Notes: generated by a model not told the origin, from the sequence alone. Shown: positions 16,213 to 24,783, counted from the first letter of the stretch. The stretch: 64,000 bases of DNA from Ensifer sp. PDNC004 (GCF_016919405.1 NZ_CP070353.1:2418001-2482000), one strand, 5' to 3'. Numbers and translations are program-made.

Positions 16213-19200
16213 ATGAGCCAGACACCGCTTCACAAGACCACTGCAGAGACCGGCGCGCCTCAGGCTCCCTTTGCCGAGTTCGCCCCACCGGTTCGACCGC
16301 AGAGCACGCTGCGCCAGGCGATCACCGCCGCCTACCGCCGGCCGGAAACGGAAGCACTGCCGGCACTGGTCGAAGCTGCAACGCTCGACGCGGCCACCCG
16401 TTCCGCCGCCGCCAAGACCGCCCGCAAGCTGATCGAGGCGCTGCGCGCCAAGCACAAGGGCTCGGGCGTCGAAGGACTGGTGCAGGAATATTCGCTGTCG
16501 AGCCAGGAAGGCGTGGCGCTGATGTGCCTGGCCGAAGCGCTGCTGCGCATCCCGGACACGGCAACCCGTGACGCGCTGATCCGCGACAAGATCGCCGACG
16601 GCGACTGGAAGTCGCATATCGGCGGCGGCCGCTCGCTGTTCGTCAACGCCGCCACCTGGGGTCTCGTCGTTACCGGCAAGCTGACCTCGACCGTCAACGA
16701 CCGCAGCCTTTCCGCCGCCCTCACCCGCCTGATCGCCCGTTGCGGCGAGCCGGTCATCCGCCGCGGCGTCGACATGGCGATGCGCATGATGGGCGAACAG
16801 TTCGTCACCGGCGAGACCATCGACGAGGCGCTGCGCCGGTCGCGCGCGCTCGAACAGAAGGGCTTCCGCTACTCCTACGACATGCTCGGCGAAGCGGCGA
16901 CCACGGCTGCCGATGCAGAGCGCTACTATCGCGACTACGAGCAGGCGATCCACGCCATCGGCAAGGCATCGGCCGGCCGCGGCATCTATGAAGGCCCGGG
17001 CATCTCGATCAAGCTTTCGGCCCTTCACCCGCGCTATGCCCGTTCGCAGGCCTCGCGCGTCATGGAAGAGCTGCTGCCGAAGGTGAAGGCGCTTGCCGTC
17101 ATCGCCAAGAAGTATGACATCGGCCTCAACATCGACGCGGAGGAAGCCGACCGTCTCGAACTTTCGCTCGACCTGCTCGAAGAGCTGTGCCTCGACAAGG
17201 ACCTCGCCGGCTGGGCCGGCATGGGCTTTGTCGTCCAGGCCTACGGCAAGCGCTGCCCCTACGTGCTCGACTTCATCATCGACCTTGCCCGCCGCGCCGA
17301 GCGCCGCGTCATGGTCCGCCTCGTCAAGGGCGCCTATTGGGATGCCGAGATCAAGCGCGCCCAGCTCGACGGCCTGGAAGATTTCCCGGTCTACACGCGC
17401 AAGATCTACACCGACGTTTCCTACATCGCCTGCGCCAAGAAGCTGCTGGCCGCGACCGACGTGATCTTCCCGCAGTTTGCCACTCACAACGCCCAGTCGC
17501 TCGCGACCATCTACGAAATGGCCGGCAAGGACTTCAAGGTCGGCAAGTACGAGTTCCAGTGCCTGCACGGCATGGGCGAGCCGCTCTATGACGAAGTCGT
17601 CGGCAAGGGCAATCTCGACCGTCCCTGCCGCATCTATGCGCCTGTCGGTACGCACGAGACCCTGCTTGCCTATCTCGTTCGTCGCCTGCTCGAAAACGGT
17701 GCGAACTCCTCCTTCGTCAACCGCATCGCCGACCCGAAGGTGTCGGTCGACGAACTGATCGCCGATCCGGTCGAGATCGTCCGCGCCATGCCGGTCGTCG
17801 GCGCGCCGCACGACCAGATCGCGCTGCCCGACAACCTCTTCGGTGACACGCGCCGCAATTCCGCCGGCCTCGACCTTTCGAACGAAGCGGGCCTGACCTC
17901 GCTGACCGCAGCGCTGCAGGCAAGCGCGATGATCGACTGGAAGGCCGTGCCGCTGCTGGCAACCGGCCCCGCCTCCGGCGAAACCCGCGCCGTCGTCAAC
18001 CCCGGCGATCACCGTGACGTGGTCGGCTCGGTCACCGAGGCTTCGGAAGCCGACGCCCGCCAGGCAGCGAGCCTTGCCGCCAAGGCAGCCGCAAGCTGGG
18101 CTGCCGTTTCGCCGGCCGAGCGCGCCGCCTGCCTCATGCGCGCTGCCGACCTGATGCAGGCGCGCATGCCGACCCTGCTCGGCCTGATCTCGCGCGAAGC
18201 CGGCAAGTCGCTGCCGAACGCAATCGCCGAAGTGCGCGAGGCGATCGACTTCCTGCGCTATTACGCCGAACAGACGCGCCGCACGCTCGGCCCGGCCCAC
18301 AAGGCGCTTGGTCCGATCGTCTGCATCAGCCCGTGGAACTTCCCGCTGGCGATCTTCGCCGGCCAGATTGCCGCAGCGCTGGTTGCCGGCAACCCGGTGC
18401 TGGCAAAGCCTGCCGAGGAAACGCCGCTGATCGCCGCCGAAGGCGTGCGCATCCTGCACGAGGCCGGCATCCCGGCCGACGCGCTGCAACTGCTGCCCGG
18501 TGACGGCCGCATCGGCGCGGCCCTAGTTGCCGCCCCCGAGATCGCCGGCGTGATGTTCACCGGCTCGACCGAAGTCGCCCGCCTGATCCAGGCGCAGCTT
18601 GCCGACCGGCTGTCGCCGGCCGGCCGGCCGATCCCGCTGATTGCCGAGACCGGCGGCCAGAACGCCATGATCGTCGACAGCTCGGCGCTTGCCGAACAGG
18701 TCGTCGGCGACGTCATCGCCTCGGCCTTCGACAGCGCCGGCCAGCGCTGCTCGGCGCTGCGCGTTCTCTGCCTGCAGGAAGACGTGGCCGACCGCACGCT
18801 TTCGATGCTGAAGGGCGCGCTGCACGAGCTGAAGATCGGCCGCACCGACCGGCTCTCGGTCGACGTCGGCCCCGTCATCACCGCGGAAGCCAAGGGCATC
18901 ATCGAAAAGCACATCGAGACGATGCGCGGCCTCGGCCGCAAGGTCGAACAGATCGGCCCTGCCTCCGGCACCGAACAGGGCACCTTCGTGCCGCCGACGA
19001 TCATCGAGCTCGACAAGCTCTCGGACCTCAAGCGCGAAGTCTTCGGTCCGGTGCTGCATGTCATTCGCTACCGCCGCGACGATCTCGACCGGCTGATCGA
19101 CGACATCAACGCCACCGGCTACGGCCTGACCTTCGGCCTGCACACGCGCCTCGACGAGACCATCGCTCACGTCACCTCGCGGGTGAAGGCGGGCAACCTC

Positions 19201-19920
19201 TACGTCAACCGCAACGTCATCGGCGCCGTCGTCGGCGTTCAGCCGTTCGGCGGGCGCGGACTCTCGGGCACCGGCCCGAAGGCCGGCGGCCCGCTCTATC
19301 TCGGCCGCCTCGTCGCCACCGCCCCGGTTCCGCCGCAGCACAGCTCGGTTCACACCGATCCGGCGCTGCTCGACTTTGCCAAGTGGCTCGACGGCAAGGG
19401 CGCAAAGGCCGAGGCCGAGACCGCCCGCACGGCCGGCAGCAACTCGGCCCTCGGCCTTGCCTCCGAGCTTCCGGGCCCGGTCGGCGAGCGCAACCTCTAT
19501 GCGCTGCATCCGCGTGGCCGCGTGCTTCTGGTTCCGGCGACGGAAACCGGTCTCTACCGCCAGCTGGGTGCCGCCCTTGCCACCGGCAACACCGTCGTCG
19601 TCGACGCGGCCTCCGGCCTGCAGGCTTCGCTGAAGGATTTGCCGGCAAGCGTCTCCGCACGGCTTTCCTGGTCGAAGGACTGGGCGGCCGACGGTCCGTT
19701 CGCGGGCGCGCTCGTCGAAGGTGATGGCCCCCGCGTACGCGAAGTCAGCAAGGCGATTGCCGGCCTTCCCGGCCCGCTCGTTCTCGTCCAGGCGGCTTCG
19801 ACCGAAGAGATCGGCAAGAACCCCGACGCCTATTGCCTGAACTGGCTGCTCGAGGAGGTCTCGACCTCGATCAACACGGCCGCTGCCGGCGGCAATGCCA
19901 GCCTGATGGCGATCGGCTGA
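16213..19920 (+). CDS. putA: Bifunctional proline dehydrogenase / L-glutamate-gamma-semialdehyde dehydrogenase
   Basis: Oxidises proline to glutamate in two coupled steps, feeding electrons to FAD/quinone and NAD+. The 1235-residue protein has the FAD-binding proline dehydrogenase barrel at about residues 190-490 (RLVKGAYWDAEIKRAQ near 370; FPQFATHNAQS near 420) and the aldehyde dehydrogenase domain from about 590 (SPWNFPLAIFAGQ near 705, FTGSTEVARLI near 780, catalytic Cys846 in GQRCSALR, EVFGPVLHVIRY near 945). The C-terminal extension after 1040 is the long PutA type. No ribbon-helix-helix DNA-binding domain is seen at the N-terminus, so it should not repress its own gene. Start has GGAGGATAG upstream. 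No adjacent Lrp-type putR is present. Confidence 0.97.
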   Translation: MSQTPLHKTTAETGAPQAPFAEFAPPVRPQSTLRQAITAAYRRPETEALPALVEAATLDAATRSAAAKTARKLIEALRAKHKGSGVEGLVQEYSLSSQEGVALMCLAEALLRIPDTATRDALIRDKIADGDWKSHIGGGRSLFVNAATWGLVVTGKLTSTVNDRSLSAALTRLIARCGEPVIRRGVDMAMRMMGEQFVTGETIDEALRRSRALEQKGFRYSYDMLGEAATTAADAERYYRDYEQAIHAIGKASAGRGIYEGPGISIKLSALHPRYARSQASRVMEELLPKVKALAVIAKKYDIGLNIDAEEADRLELSLDLLEELCLDKDLAGWAGMGFVVQAYGKRCPYVLDFIIDLARRAERRVMVRLVKGAYWDAEIKRAQLDGLEDFPVYTRKIYTDVSYIACAKKLLAATDVIFPQFATHNAQSLATIYEMAGKDFKVGKYEFQCLHGMGEPLYDEVVGKGNLDRPCRIYAPVGTHETLLAYLVRRLLENGANSSFVNRIADPKVSVDELIADPVEIVRAMPVVGAPHDQIALPDNLFGDTRRNSAGLDLSNEAGLTSLTAALQASAMIDWKAVPLLATGPASGETRAVVNPGDHRDVVGSVTEASEADARQAASLAAKAAASWAAVSPAERAACLMRAADLMQARMPTLLGLISREAGKSLPNAIAEVREAIDFLRYYAEQTRRTLGPAHKALGPIVCISPWNFPLAIFAGQIAAALVAGNPVLAKPAEETPLIAAEGVRILHEAGIPADALQLLPGDGRIGAALVAAPEIAGVMFTGSTEVARLIQAQLADRLSPAGRPIPLIAETGGQNAMIVDSSALAEQVVGDVIASAFDSAGQRCSALRVLCLQEDVADRTLSMLKGALHELKIGRTDRLSVDVGPVITAEAKGIIEKHIETMRGLGRKVEQIGPASGTEQGTFVPPTIIELDKLSDLKREVFGPVLHVIRYRRDDLDRLIDDINATGYGLTFGLHTRLDETIAHVTSRVKAGNLYVNRNVIGAVVGVQPFGGRGLSGTGPKAGGPLYLGRLVATAPVPPQHSSVHTDPALLDFAKWLDGKGAKAEAETARTAGSNSALGLASELPGPVGERNLYALHPRGRVLLVPATETGLYRQLGAALATGNTVVVDAASGLQASLKDLPASVSARLSWSKDWAADGPFAGALVEGDGPRVREVSKAIAGLPGPLVLVQAASTEEIGKNPDAYCLNWLLEEVSTSINTAAAGGNASLMAIG

Positions 19921-20267
19921 TCGACATCGGTCACGCTACAAGAATGCCTCTCCCGAACGCGGGAGAGGCAATGAAGGAACAGGGGCATCATCCGGCGGTG
20001 ACGGCCGTCCCCTCTCCACCTCATCCCCTGTGCCCCATCACAGGGATCCAGCCGCGCCGCGTCGGCGGCGCGAAAGAATGCCTCAACAGAAATGAGTCTT
20101 CCCACGGCGCAGACGCGCCGTGACTGGATTGCTTTGGCAAGCAAAGGAATGACGGTGGAAAAACGCGGCATCAATTACAGCGCCGCGCCAGACCCGGCGC
20201 TGATCCAAGCCATTGTGGCGCCGCCCCCAACAATCCGTTATCAGCTTCTCAAGAAACGGAAGCAGCC
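19921..20267. other. putA-YigZ intergenic gap with hairpin
   Basis: Contains a 10-bp hairpin, GCCTCTCCCG/CGGGAGAGGC around a four-base loop (19946-19969), 25 bp after putA. It lacks a T-run and may be an mRNA 3' stabiliser or inefficient terminator. The remaining 300 bp show no convincing coding capacity, since open frames there have no ribosome site and no recognisable sequence. A promoter for the next gene must lie here but none stands out. Confidence 0.5.
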
Positions 20268-20852
20268 ATGTTCACCCTCAAGCGCATTGAAACGGCAAAC
20301 CAGGACGTCAAGAAGAGCCGCTTTCTGGCCTTTGCCGCGCCCATCGCCGACGAACAGGCTGCGAAAGACTTCCTCGCCTCCCATTCCGATTCCACGGCCA
20401 ACCACAATTGCTGGGCTTGGCGCATCGGCCAGGCCTATCGCTTCGGCGACGACGGCGAGCCGAGCGGCACGGCCGGGAAGCCCATTCTCGCGGCCATAGA
20501 CGGCCAGGAGCTCGACCGCGTCGCCGTCGTGGTGACCCGTTGGTTCGGCGGCATTCTGCTGGGCAGCGGCGGCCTGGTGCGCGCCTATGGCGGCACAGCG
20601 GCGCTCTGCCTTCGCGCCGCGGAAAAGATCGAGATGATCGAAACCGTGCGCGCAACTGTCGCCGTCGACTTTTCCGACATGGCGCTGATCAAGGCGCGGC
20701 TTCTTGCCCGCGACGTCACCATCGTCAACGAGAGCTTCACGGACAAAGGCCCGGTTCTGAGCGTAGACCTGCGCAAGGATGAGGCGGAGGCGATCCTCGG
20801 CATGGTCGTCGATCTCAGCCGCGGCAAGGCAGTGGTATCGCTCGACGACTAA
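20268..20852 (+). CDS. YigZ/IMPACT-family protein
   Basis: A 194-residue protein of the IMPACT/YigZ family. The N-terminal UPF0029 domain holds the signature block: KKSRFLAFAAPI near residue 15, HNCWAWRIG near 46, DDGEPSGTAGKPIL near 60 and VVVTRWFGGILLGSGGLVRAYGG near 86-108. A C-terminal DUF1949-like ferredoxin fold follows. Eukaryotic IMPACT inhibits GCN2; the bacterial role is unclear, with ribosome or nucleotide binding suggested from structure. It stands alone on the plus strand. Confidence 0.9.
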   Translation: MFTLKRIETANQDVKKSRFLAFAAPIADEQAAKDFLASHSDSTANHNCWAWRIGQAYRFGDDGEPSGTAGKPILAAIDGQELDRVAVVVTRWFGGILLGSGGLVRAYGGTAALCLRAAEKIEMIETVRATVAVDFSDMALIKARLLARDVTIVNESFTDKGPVLSVDLRKDEAEAILGMVVDLSRGKAVVSLDD

Positions 20853-20931
20853 CGCCCGGCGCGCTCGCGGACCTAACCTCCTATCGAAATCGCGTTTCTT
20901 GATCGGGCACCTGCGACAGCATTGAGAAAAT

Positions 20932-20956
20932 ATGTGCGCGGTTTCCCGCTCCACAT
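20932..20956. repeat. Small intergenic palindrome ATGTG...CACAT
   Basis: ATGTG and CACAT arms with an inner GCGGTTTCCCGC, 80 bp after the YigZ gene. The GTGCGCGGTTT core matches the hairpin at 8449-8466, suggesting a shared dispersed element. Confidence 0.5.
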
Positions 20957-21043
20957 CTCGCTCTAATTTACGCGATCAGATCAGTCATAATAGAAGTGCT
21001 CCACCCAGCGTATGTTCGATGACGCACAACAGGAGACAGCACC

Positions 21044-22030
21044 ATGCAGACGAGAGTTCTTGGCAAGACCGGCGCAACCATATCCGAGATCGGCTTCGGC
21101 GCCTGGCAAATTGGCGGCTCCTGGGGAGATGTCAGCGAGGCGGACGGCAAGCGGGCGCTCAATGCGGCGCTCGATGCTGGCGTCACCTTTGTCGATACGG
21201 CCGACGTTTATGGCGACGGCCGCTCCGAAAAGATCATTGCAGCGGTGTTGAAGGAACGCGGTGGCGACAGGCCCTTCGTCGCGACCAAGGCCGGCCGCCG
21301 GCTGAGCCCGCATGTGACCGAAGGCTATACGGGCGAAAACATCGAGGCCTTCATCGATCGCAGCCTTACCAATCTCGGCGTCGAGACGCTCGACCTGGTA
21401 CAGCTCCATTGCCCGCCGACCGAAGTCTATTATCGGCCGGAGCTGTTCGGCGCGCTCGACCGGCTCGTAGCCAAGGGCAAGATCCGCCACTACGGCGTCT
21501 CGGTCGAAAAGGTCGAGGAAGCGCTGAAGGCGATCGAATATCCCGGCGTTGCGACCGTGCAGATCATCTACAACATCTTCCGCCAGCGCCCGCACGAGCT
21601 GTTCTTCGCGGAAGCGCAGAAAAAGAACGTTGGCGTCATCGTGCGCGTGCCGCTCGCCTCCGGTCTGCTTTCGGGCAAGATCAACCGCGAAACCGCCTTT
21701 GCCGCAGACGACCACCGCAACTTCAACCGCCATGGCGAAGCCTTCGATGTCGGCGAGACCTTTGCCGGCGTGCCGTTCGAAGCGGCGCTGGAAGCCGTCG
21801 AGCAGCTTCGCCCGCTCACGCCTCAGGGCGTGCCTATGGCGCAGTTTGCGCTACGCTGGATCCTCGAGCAGCAGGCGGTCTCCGTGGTGATCCCGGGCGC
21901 CCGCAACGAGGCGCAGGCGCAATCCAACGCGGCCGCCAGCGAGCTTGCCGCCATCGACGACGACACGAAGGCAGCGATTGCAGCGGTTTACGAGCGGCTG
22001 GTGAAGGTTCATGTTCATCACCGCTGGTAA
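21044..22030 (+). CDS. Aldo/keto reductase
   Basis: A 328-residue NADPH-dependent oxidoreductase of the AKR superfamily (YghZ/Tas-like branch). The N-terminus MQTRVLGKTGATISEIGFGAWQIGG is typical. The tetrad is visible: Asp in DTADVYGDG near residue 50 with Tyr, Lys in ATKAGRRL near 80, His in VQLHCPP near 123. VIPGARNEAQAQSNAAA near residue 285 is the C-terminal cofactor-phosphate segment. The physiological carbonyl substrate cannot be read from sequence. Start follows CAGGAGAC. The DUF1810 gene begins 40 bp later and may share the transcript. Confidence 0.9.
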   Translation: MQTRVLGKTGATISEIGFGAWQIGGSWGDVSEADGKRALNAALDAGVTFVDTADVYGDGRSEKIIAAVLKERGGDRPFVATKAGRRLSPHVTEGYTGENIEAFIDRSLTNLGVETLDLVQLHCPPTEVYYRPELFGALDRLVAKGKIRHYGVSVEKVEEALKAIEYPGVATVQIIYNIFRQRPHELFFAEAQKKNVGVIVRVPLASGLLSGKINRETAFAADDHRNFNRHGEAFDVGETFAGVPFEAALEAVEQLRPLTPQGVPMAQFALRWILEQQAVSVVIPGARNEAQAQSNAAASELAAIDDDTKAAIAAVYERLVKVHVHHRW

Positions 22031-22069
22031 CTGACGCCTCGCCGACGGGGGGCCAAGGGAGGTGCAGCG

Positions 22070-22501
22070 ATGACCGACCCCTTCGACCTGCAACGGTTTG
22101 TCGACGCTCAGGACCGCGCCTATGCCGCGGTCCTCGATGAACTCGGGCATGGCCACAAGCGAACCCACTGGATGTGGTTTGTCTTCCCGCAGCTTGCCGG
22201 CCTTGGCCATTCGCCGATGGCACAGCGCTATGCGATCTCCGGGCTCGACGAAGCGTCGGCCTATCTCGCCCACCCGGTGCTCGGCCCGAGGCTGCGTGAA
22301 TGCACCGAGCGCGCCAATGTGGTTACGGGCAGCTCGGCCCACGACATTTTCTCAAGCCCCGATGACATAAAGTTCCGGTCATCGATGACCCTGTTTGCCG
22401 AGGTCGAGAAAGACGGGGGGCCGTTCGGAGTGGCGCTTGAGCGCTATTTCGCGGGAGAGAAGGATCGGCGCACTATGGAAATCCTGGCGCAGCGGCGTTG
22501 A
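22070..22501 (+). CDS. DUF1810 family protein (calpastatin-like annotation)
   Basis: A 143-residue DUF1810 protein. Family marks are FDLQRFVDAQDRAYAAVLDEL at the N-terminus, KRTHWMWFVFPQLAGLGHSPMAQRYAI near residue 28, and the central DIFSSPDDIKFRSSMTLFA near 90. No catalytic role is established; homologs are sometimes mislabelled calpastatin. GGGAGG lies just before the start. It is 40 bp downstream of the aldo/keto reductase on the same strand. Confidence 0.88.
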   Translation: MTDPFDLQRFVDAQDRAYAAVLDELGHGHKRTHWMWFVFPQLAGLGHSPMAQRYAISGLDEASAYLAHPVLGPRLRECTERANVVTGSSAHDIFSSPDDIKFRSSMTLFAEVEKDGGPFGVALERYFAGEKDRRTMEILAQRR

Positions 22502-22542
22502 TGCCGGCGTTCAAGCGCTCAGGAAGCGCGCTTCGGCGACCC

Positions 22543-22647
22543 TCAGAGGTTGGGTGTCGAATTGATCAGGAAGAACAGGATCATGAAGGCACAAACCGAA
22601 AGGCCAGCAACAATCACCAGCAGTTCTTTCATCATATAGCGATACAT
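22543..22647 (-). CDS. 34-residue single-span membrane protein
   Basis: A small gene that is easy to miss. Reading from ATG at 22647 gives MYRYMMKELL, then a 20-residue hydrophobic span (VIVAGLSVCAFMILFFLINS) and TPNL before TGA. A near-consensus ribosome site AAAGGAGGTG sits 4 bases ahead of the ATG. A positively charged start (Arg, Lys) before the span predicts an N-in orientation in the inner membrane. It lies on the minus strand opposite the DUF1810 gene, 42 bp from that gene's stop. Function is unknown; small single-span proteins often modulate transporters or kinases. Confidence 0.72.
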   Translation of the reverse strand: MYRYMMKELLVIVAGLSVCAFMILFFLINSTPNL

Positions 22648-22872
22648 CGGCACCTCCTTTCTTCGAGCGGCCCCTTCCTCCTTCATATAGGAAGCCGCTC
22701 GACCGATTTTCACACTTCGGCGTCAAAAGATCGTGAACCCGCCGGTGCTTTCGTGATCGGGTCTTGATCGTAGCAACCCGGCCTGTTCGCCGCCGCAACA
22801 CCGCTCACGAGAAGCGTAAATCATTATATACTAACATATATTATTGTCTCCTAATCCTTTCGAAGGGCGGCG

Positions 22873-23267
22873 TTGCCGGAACTGACCCGGCGCCTGAAGC
22901 CCCACCGGTCGGAACGGGCCGGCGTCAGCCAGCGCACGATCCATTATTACGAGCGGCTGGGCCTGGTGAAGCCGGCCGAGCGCGAAGGGGCCGGCTACCG
23001 CTACTATGACGAAACCGCCGCGAAACGGCTGGAAAGATCGCGGCGCTGAAGCGTCTCGGTCTCAGCCTCGACGAGATCGCCGCAGTGATCGACCTCTATT
23101 TCGAGGACGCAAGCGGCATCCGGGGCAAGGAGCGCGTGCTGGAAATCCTGCAGGCACAGCTCGACAAGACGAATGCCCAACTCGACGAACTCTCGACATT
23201 CAAACCGGACCTCGAAAACAACATCACCCACATGCACGGGCTGATCGCCGAGGCGCGGCGAAGGTAA
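22873..23267 (+). pseudogene. MerR-family regulator broken by a one-base frameshift
   Basis: The first frame encodes a MerR winged helix (AGVSQRTIHYYERLGLVKPAEREGAGYRYYDE), reaching RLERSRR and a stop at 23047-23049. The next frame continues the family exactly where expected: AALKRLGLSLDEIAAVIDLYF, a dimerisation coiled coil (ILQAQLDKTNAQLDEL) and the end HMHGLIAEARRR. Restoring one A in the run at 23033-23035 rejoins both halves into a protein of about 132 residues. The upstream start is uncertain, with TTG at 22873 the only candidate after an in-frame stop. Either a real pseudogene or a sequencing error in a homopolymer. Confidence 0.8.
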
Positions 23268-23305
23268 ACGCGGCACGAACGGGATTTGGCACATACTAAA
23301 TCTAC

Positions 23306-23319
23306 ACCTGACGTCAGGT
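23306..23319. promoter_or_regulatory. Perfect 14-bp palindrome, candidate MerR-type operator
   Basis: ACCTGACGTCAGGT is a complete dyad 39 bp past the MerR reading frame and about 155 bp before the secreted-protein gene. MerR-family operators are dyads of this size lying inside a promoter spacer. A binding role for the adjacent MerR protein is inference from position. Confidence 0.55.
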
Positions 23320-23426
23320 TTCATTCATAGATCCACGTGCCCCGCCAGCTCCCTGCCGGCACTCCGCTTCCGTTGTCGGCAACATCCGCCTCTCAAGTGC
23401 CCCCTCGGCGATCCGCGATCGGTTTC

Positions 23427-24152
23427 ATGACCACCTACCGCCTCCCCCAAAACACACAAAAGGAGCTCTGGACATGCCCGCACAGACGCCCTCTCGCGGT
23501 CCTCGTCGCCCTTGGCCTTGCCGCCGGCACGGCAACCGCAAACATGGCCTTCGCAGAGACAGGAGTGAGGCCCGCTGCAGCCGACAGCGCTCGACCCGCC
23601 ACCATCGGCGCCTTCATGCCCGCCGGTTACCGCGAGGCGGGCCGCCGTGCCGCCATCGTCGACGGTGAAGCTGCGGAACTCGTCCGCTACGCGCGCGCCG
23701 ACGGGCGCAATGCAACGCTCGGCGCCGAGCATTTCAGCACCGTCATCGCCGACGATGGCCGCCTCAAGGGCTTTGCCCGGATCGACCTGGATCTGGTCGG
23801 CCGCCCGTTGCCGACCCGCGAGGACGCGCAGGCAATCGCCAAGGATTTCCTGCGCGAGGCAGCGCCAGACCTTCTGCCCGGAATGAGGATCAGCTGGATC
23901 GACCCGCACGACGAACCCCTGCGGGTTGCCCGCAACGGCCGCAGCGAAGACCTGACCCTCACGGGCATGAAGGTCAAGATGCGCAACCAGGCCGACGGCC
24001 TCTGGATGGGGGTCATCGTCGGCGCGGACCGAAAGGTCATTGTGTTCGAGCGCGACATTCACTGGATCAGCTTTCCCGGCCGCCGCGGAACGGAAAAGTG
24101 GCTTCACGATGCCTGGCTCGTCGAGAAGGGCTACAGCGTAGGCCAATCCTGA
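23427..24152 (+). CDS. Secreted protein of unknown function; start region likely frameshifted
   Basis: An open frame with a signal-peptide-like stretch (PLAVLVALGLAAGTATANMAFA) and a mature part I do not recognise (LVRYARADGRN, GFARIDLDLVGRPLPTREDAQ, LWMGVIVGADRKVIVFERDI). The only in-frame ATG upstream, at 23427, gives an unnatural N-terminus (MTTYRLPQNTQKELWTC). A far better start, ATG at 23474 with AAAAGGAG ahead, is out of frame by one base; removing one C from the run at 23477-23479 would produce MPHRRPLAVLVALG, a normal signal peptide. So the present start is probably an artefact or a mutation. It lies next to the broken MerR gene and may be its target. Confidence 0.6.
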   Translation: MTTYRLPQNTQKELWTCPHRRPLAVLVALGLAAGTATANMAFAETGVRPAAADSARPATIGAFMPAGYREAGRRAAIVDGEAAELVRYARADGRNATLGAEHFSTVIADDGRLKGFARIDLDLVGRPLPTREDAQAIAKDFLREAAPDLLPGMRISWIDPHDEPLRVARNGRSEDLTLTGMKVKMRNQADGLWMGVIVGADRKVIVFERDIHWISFPGRRGTEKWLHDAWLVEKGYSVGQS

Positions 24153-24298
24153 GCGATCAACCGGACTAGGCGAACGCGATTCTTCAGGATCGAGCGCTGC
24201 TTGCTTCGGATCCCGTGAAGCAAGTTAGCGGCGATTCACCAGCCGCGAGCCTGGCCCACGGAACATTGCAAACGAAAGACACTTGAGGGATGTGAGAG

Positions 24299-24329
24299 GC
24301 GCGTCGCGAAACGCAAGGTCGCGACGCGC
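24299..24329. repeat. GC hairpin downstream of tRNA-Arg
   Basis: Perfect 10-bp arms GCGCGTCGCG and CGCGACGCGC around an 11-base loop, 60 bp past the 3' end of the tRNA on its strand. There is no T-run. It may be a processing or termination structure. Confidence 0.5.
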
Positions 24330-24388
24330 GACCCAAGGTGGGATCCAGAAGAACCGGATCTAGACATCATCTATGTCATTGAAAAGAA

Positions 24389-24465
24389 TGGCGCACCCGA
24401 AGAGATTCGAACTCCTGACCCCCAGATTCGTAGTCTGGTGCTCTATCCAGCTGAGCTACGGGTGC
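24389..24465 (-). tRNA. tRNA-Arg (anticodon ACG)
   Basis: A 77-nt tRNA on the minus strand. Acceptor arms GCACCCG and CGGGTGC pair fully, with G discriminator and encoded CCA (24389-24391). The D arm is AGCTCAGCTGGATAGAGC, the anticodon stem CCAGA/TCTGG encloses loop CTACGAA with anticodon ACG, and the T arm contains GTTCGAATC. The ACG wobble base would be deaminated to inosine to read CGU, CGC and CGA codons. Confidence 0.97.
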
Positions 24466-24619
24466 TTTTGCCTGAAGCGGTCGAACCGCTTGCGTGAGCG
24501 GTTCTCTAAAGGGTCCTTTCGGGGATTGCAAGCGCCGTTCTGTAAAAAATTTCATTTTTACGACGACATGTCCGCTTTGCTGTGGACGGAGGCGGCCGCG
24601 CCGGCGCTGAACCCGCTGG

Positions 24620-24760
24620 AAAGCAAGGGATGCCGCCGCAGGACCCGACTGCAGAAAATAATTTGGGGTGCCCCTGCGCCGCCCGTACGCCGGGCGAGCC
24701 GCGCGCCGTGGCCGGGCAGATCCTGCCCAAACACGGAATCATCAGGGGCTACGGCTGACA
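24620..24760. ncRNA. Candidate structured RNA of unknown class
   Basis: A GC-rich non-coding stretch that folds into nested helices: P1 24635-24641 with 24749-24755; P2 24671-24676 with 24743-24748; hairpin P3 24680-24685 with 24691-24696 (loop TACGC); hairpin P4 24706-24710 with 24732-24736, containing an inner 6-bp stem 24714-24719 with 24723-24728. P1 and P2 abut on one side and enclose P3 and P4, a four-helix architecture unlikely in random intergenic DNA. It does not fit the tmRNA, SRP RNA, RNase P or TPP consensus as I know them. Strand is undetermined. It lies between tRNA-Arg and the sensor kinase gene. Confidence 0.4.
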
Positions 24761-24783
24761 CCTAGGAGGGTGAATGTGCGGCT

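Noticed and set aside
19921-20267. Short open frames after putA
   Set aside because: They overlap each other on both strands, lack ribosome sites and contain the putA hairpin.
24373-24765. Open frame on the plus strand running antisense across tRNA-Arg
   Set aside because: It begins inside the tRNA antisense strand (KRFELLTPRFVV and similar wording is a well known artefact of tRNA-Arg complements), lacks a ribosome site, and would cover the structured RNA-like region.
24620-24780. Similarity of the structured region to 6S RNA or a hammerhead ribozyme
   Set aside because: The minus strand contains CTGCGGCGGCATC, as in E. coli 6S RNA, and a CTGATGA string, but the closing stem and bubble of 6S and the GAAA and cleavage site of a hammerhead are missing.
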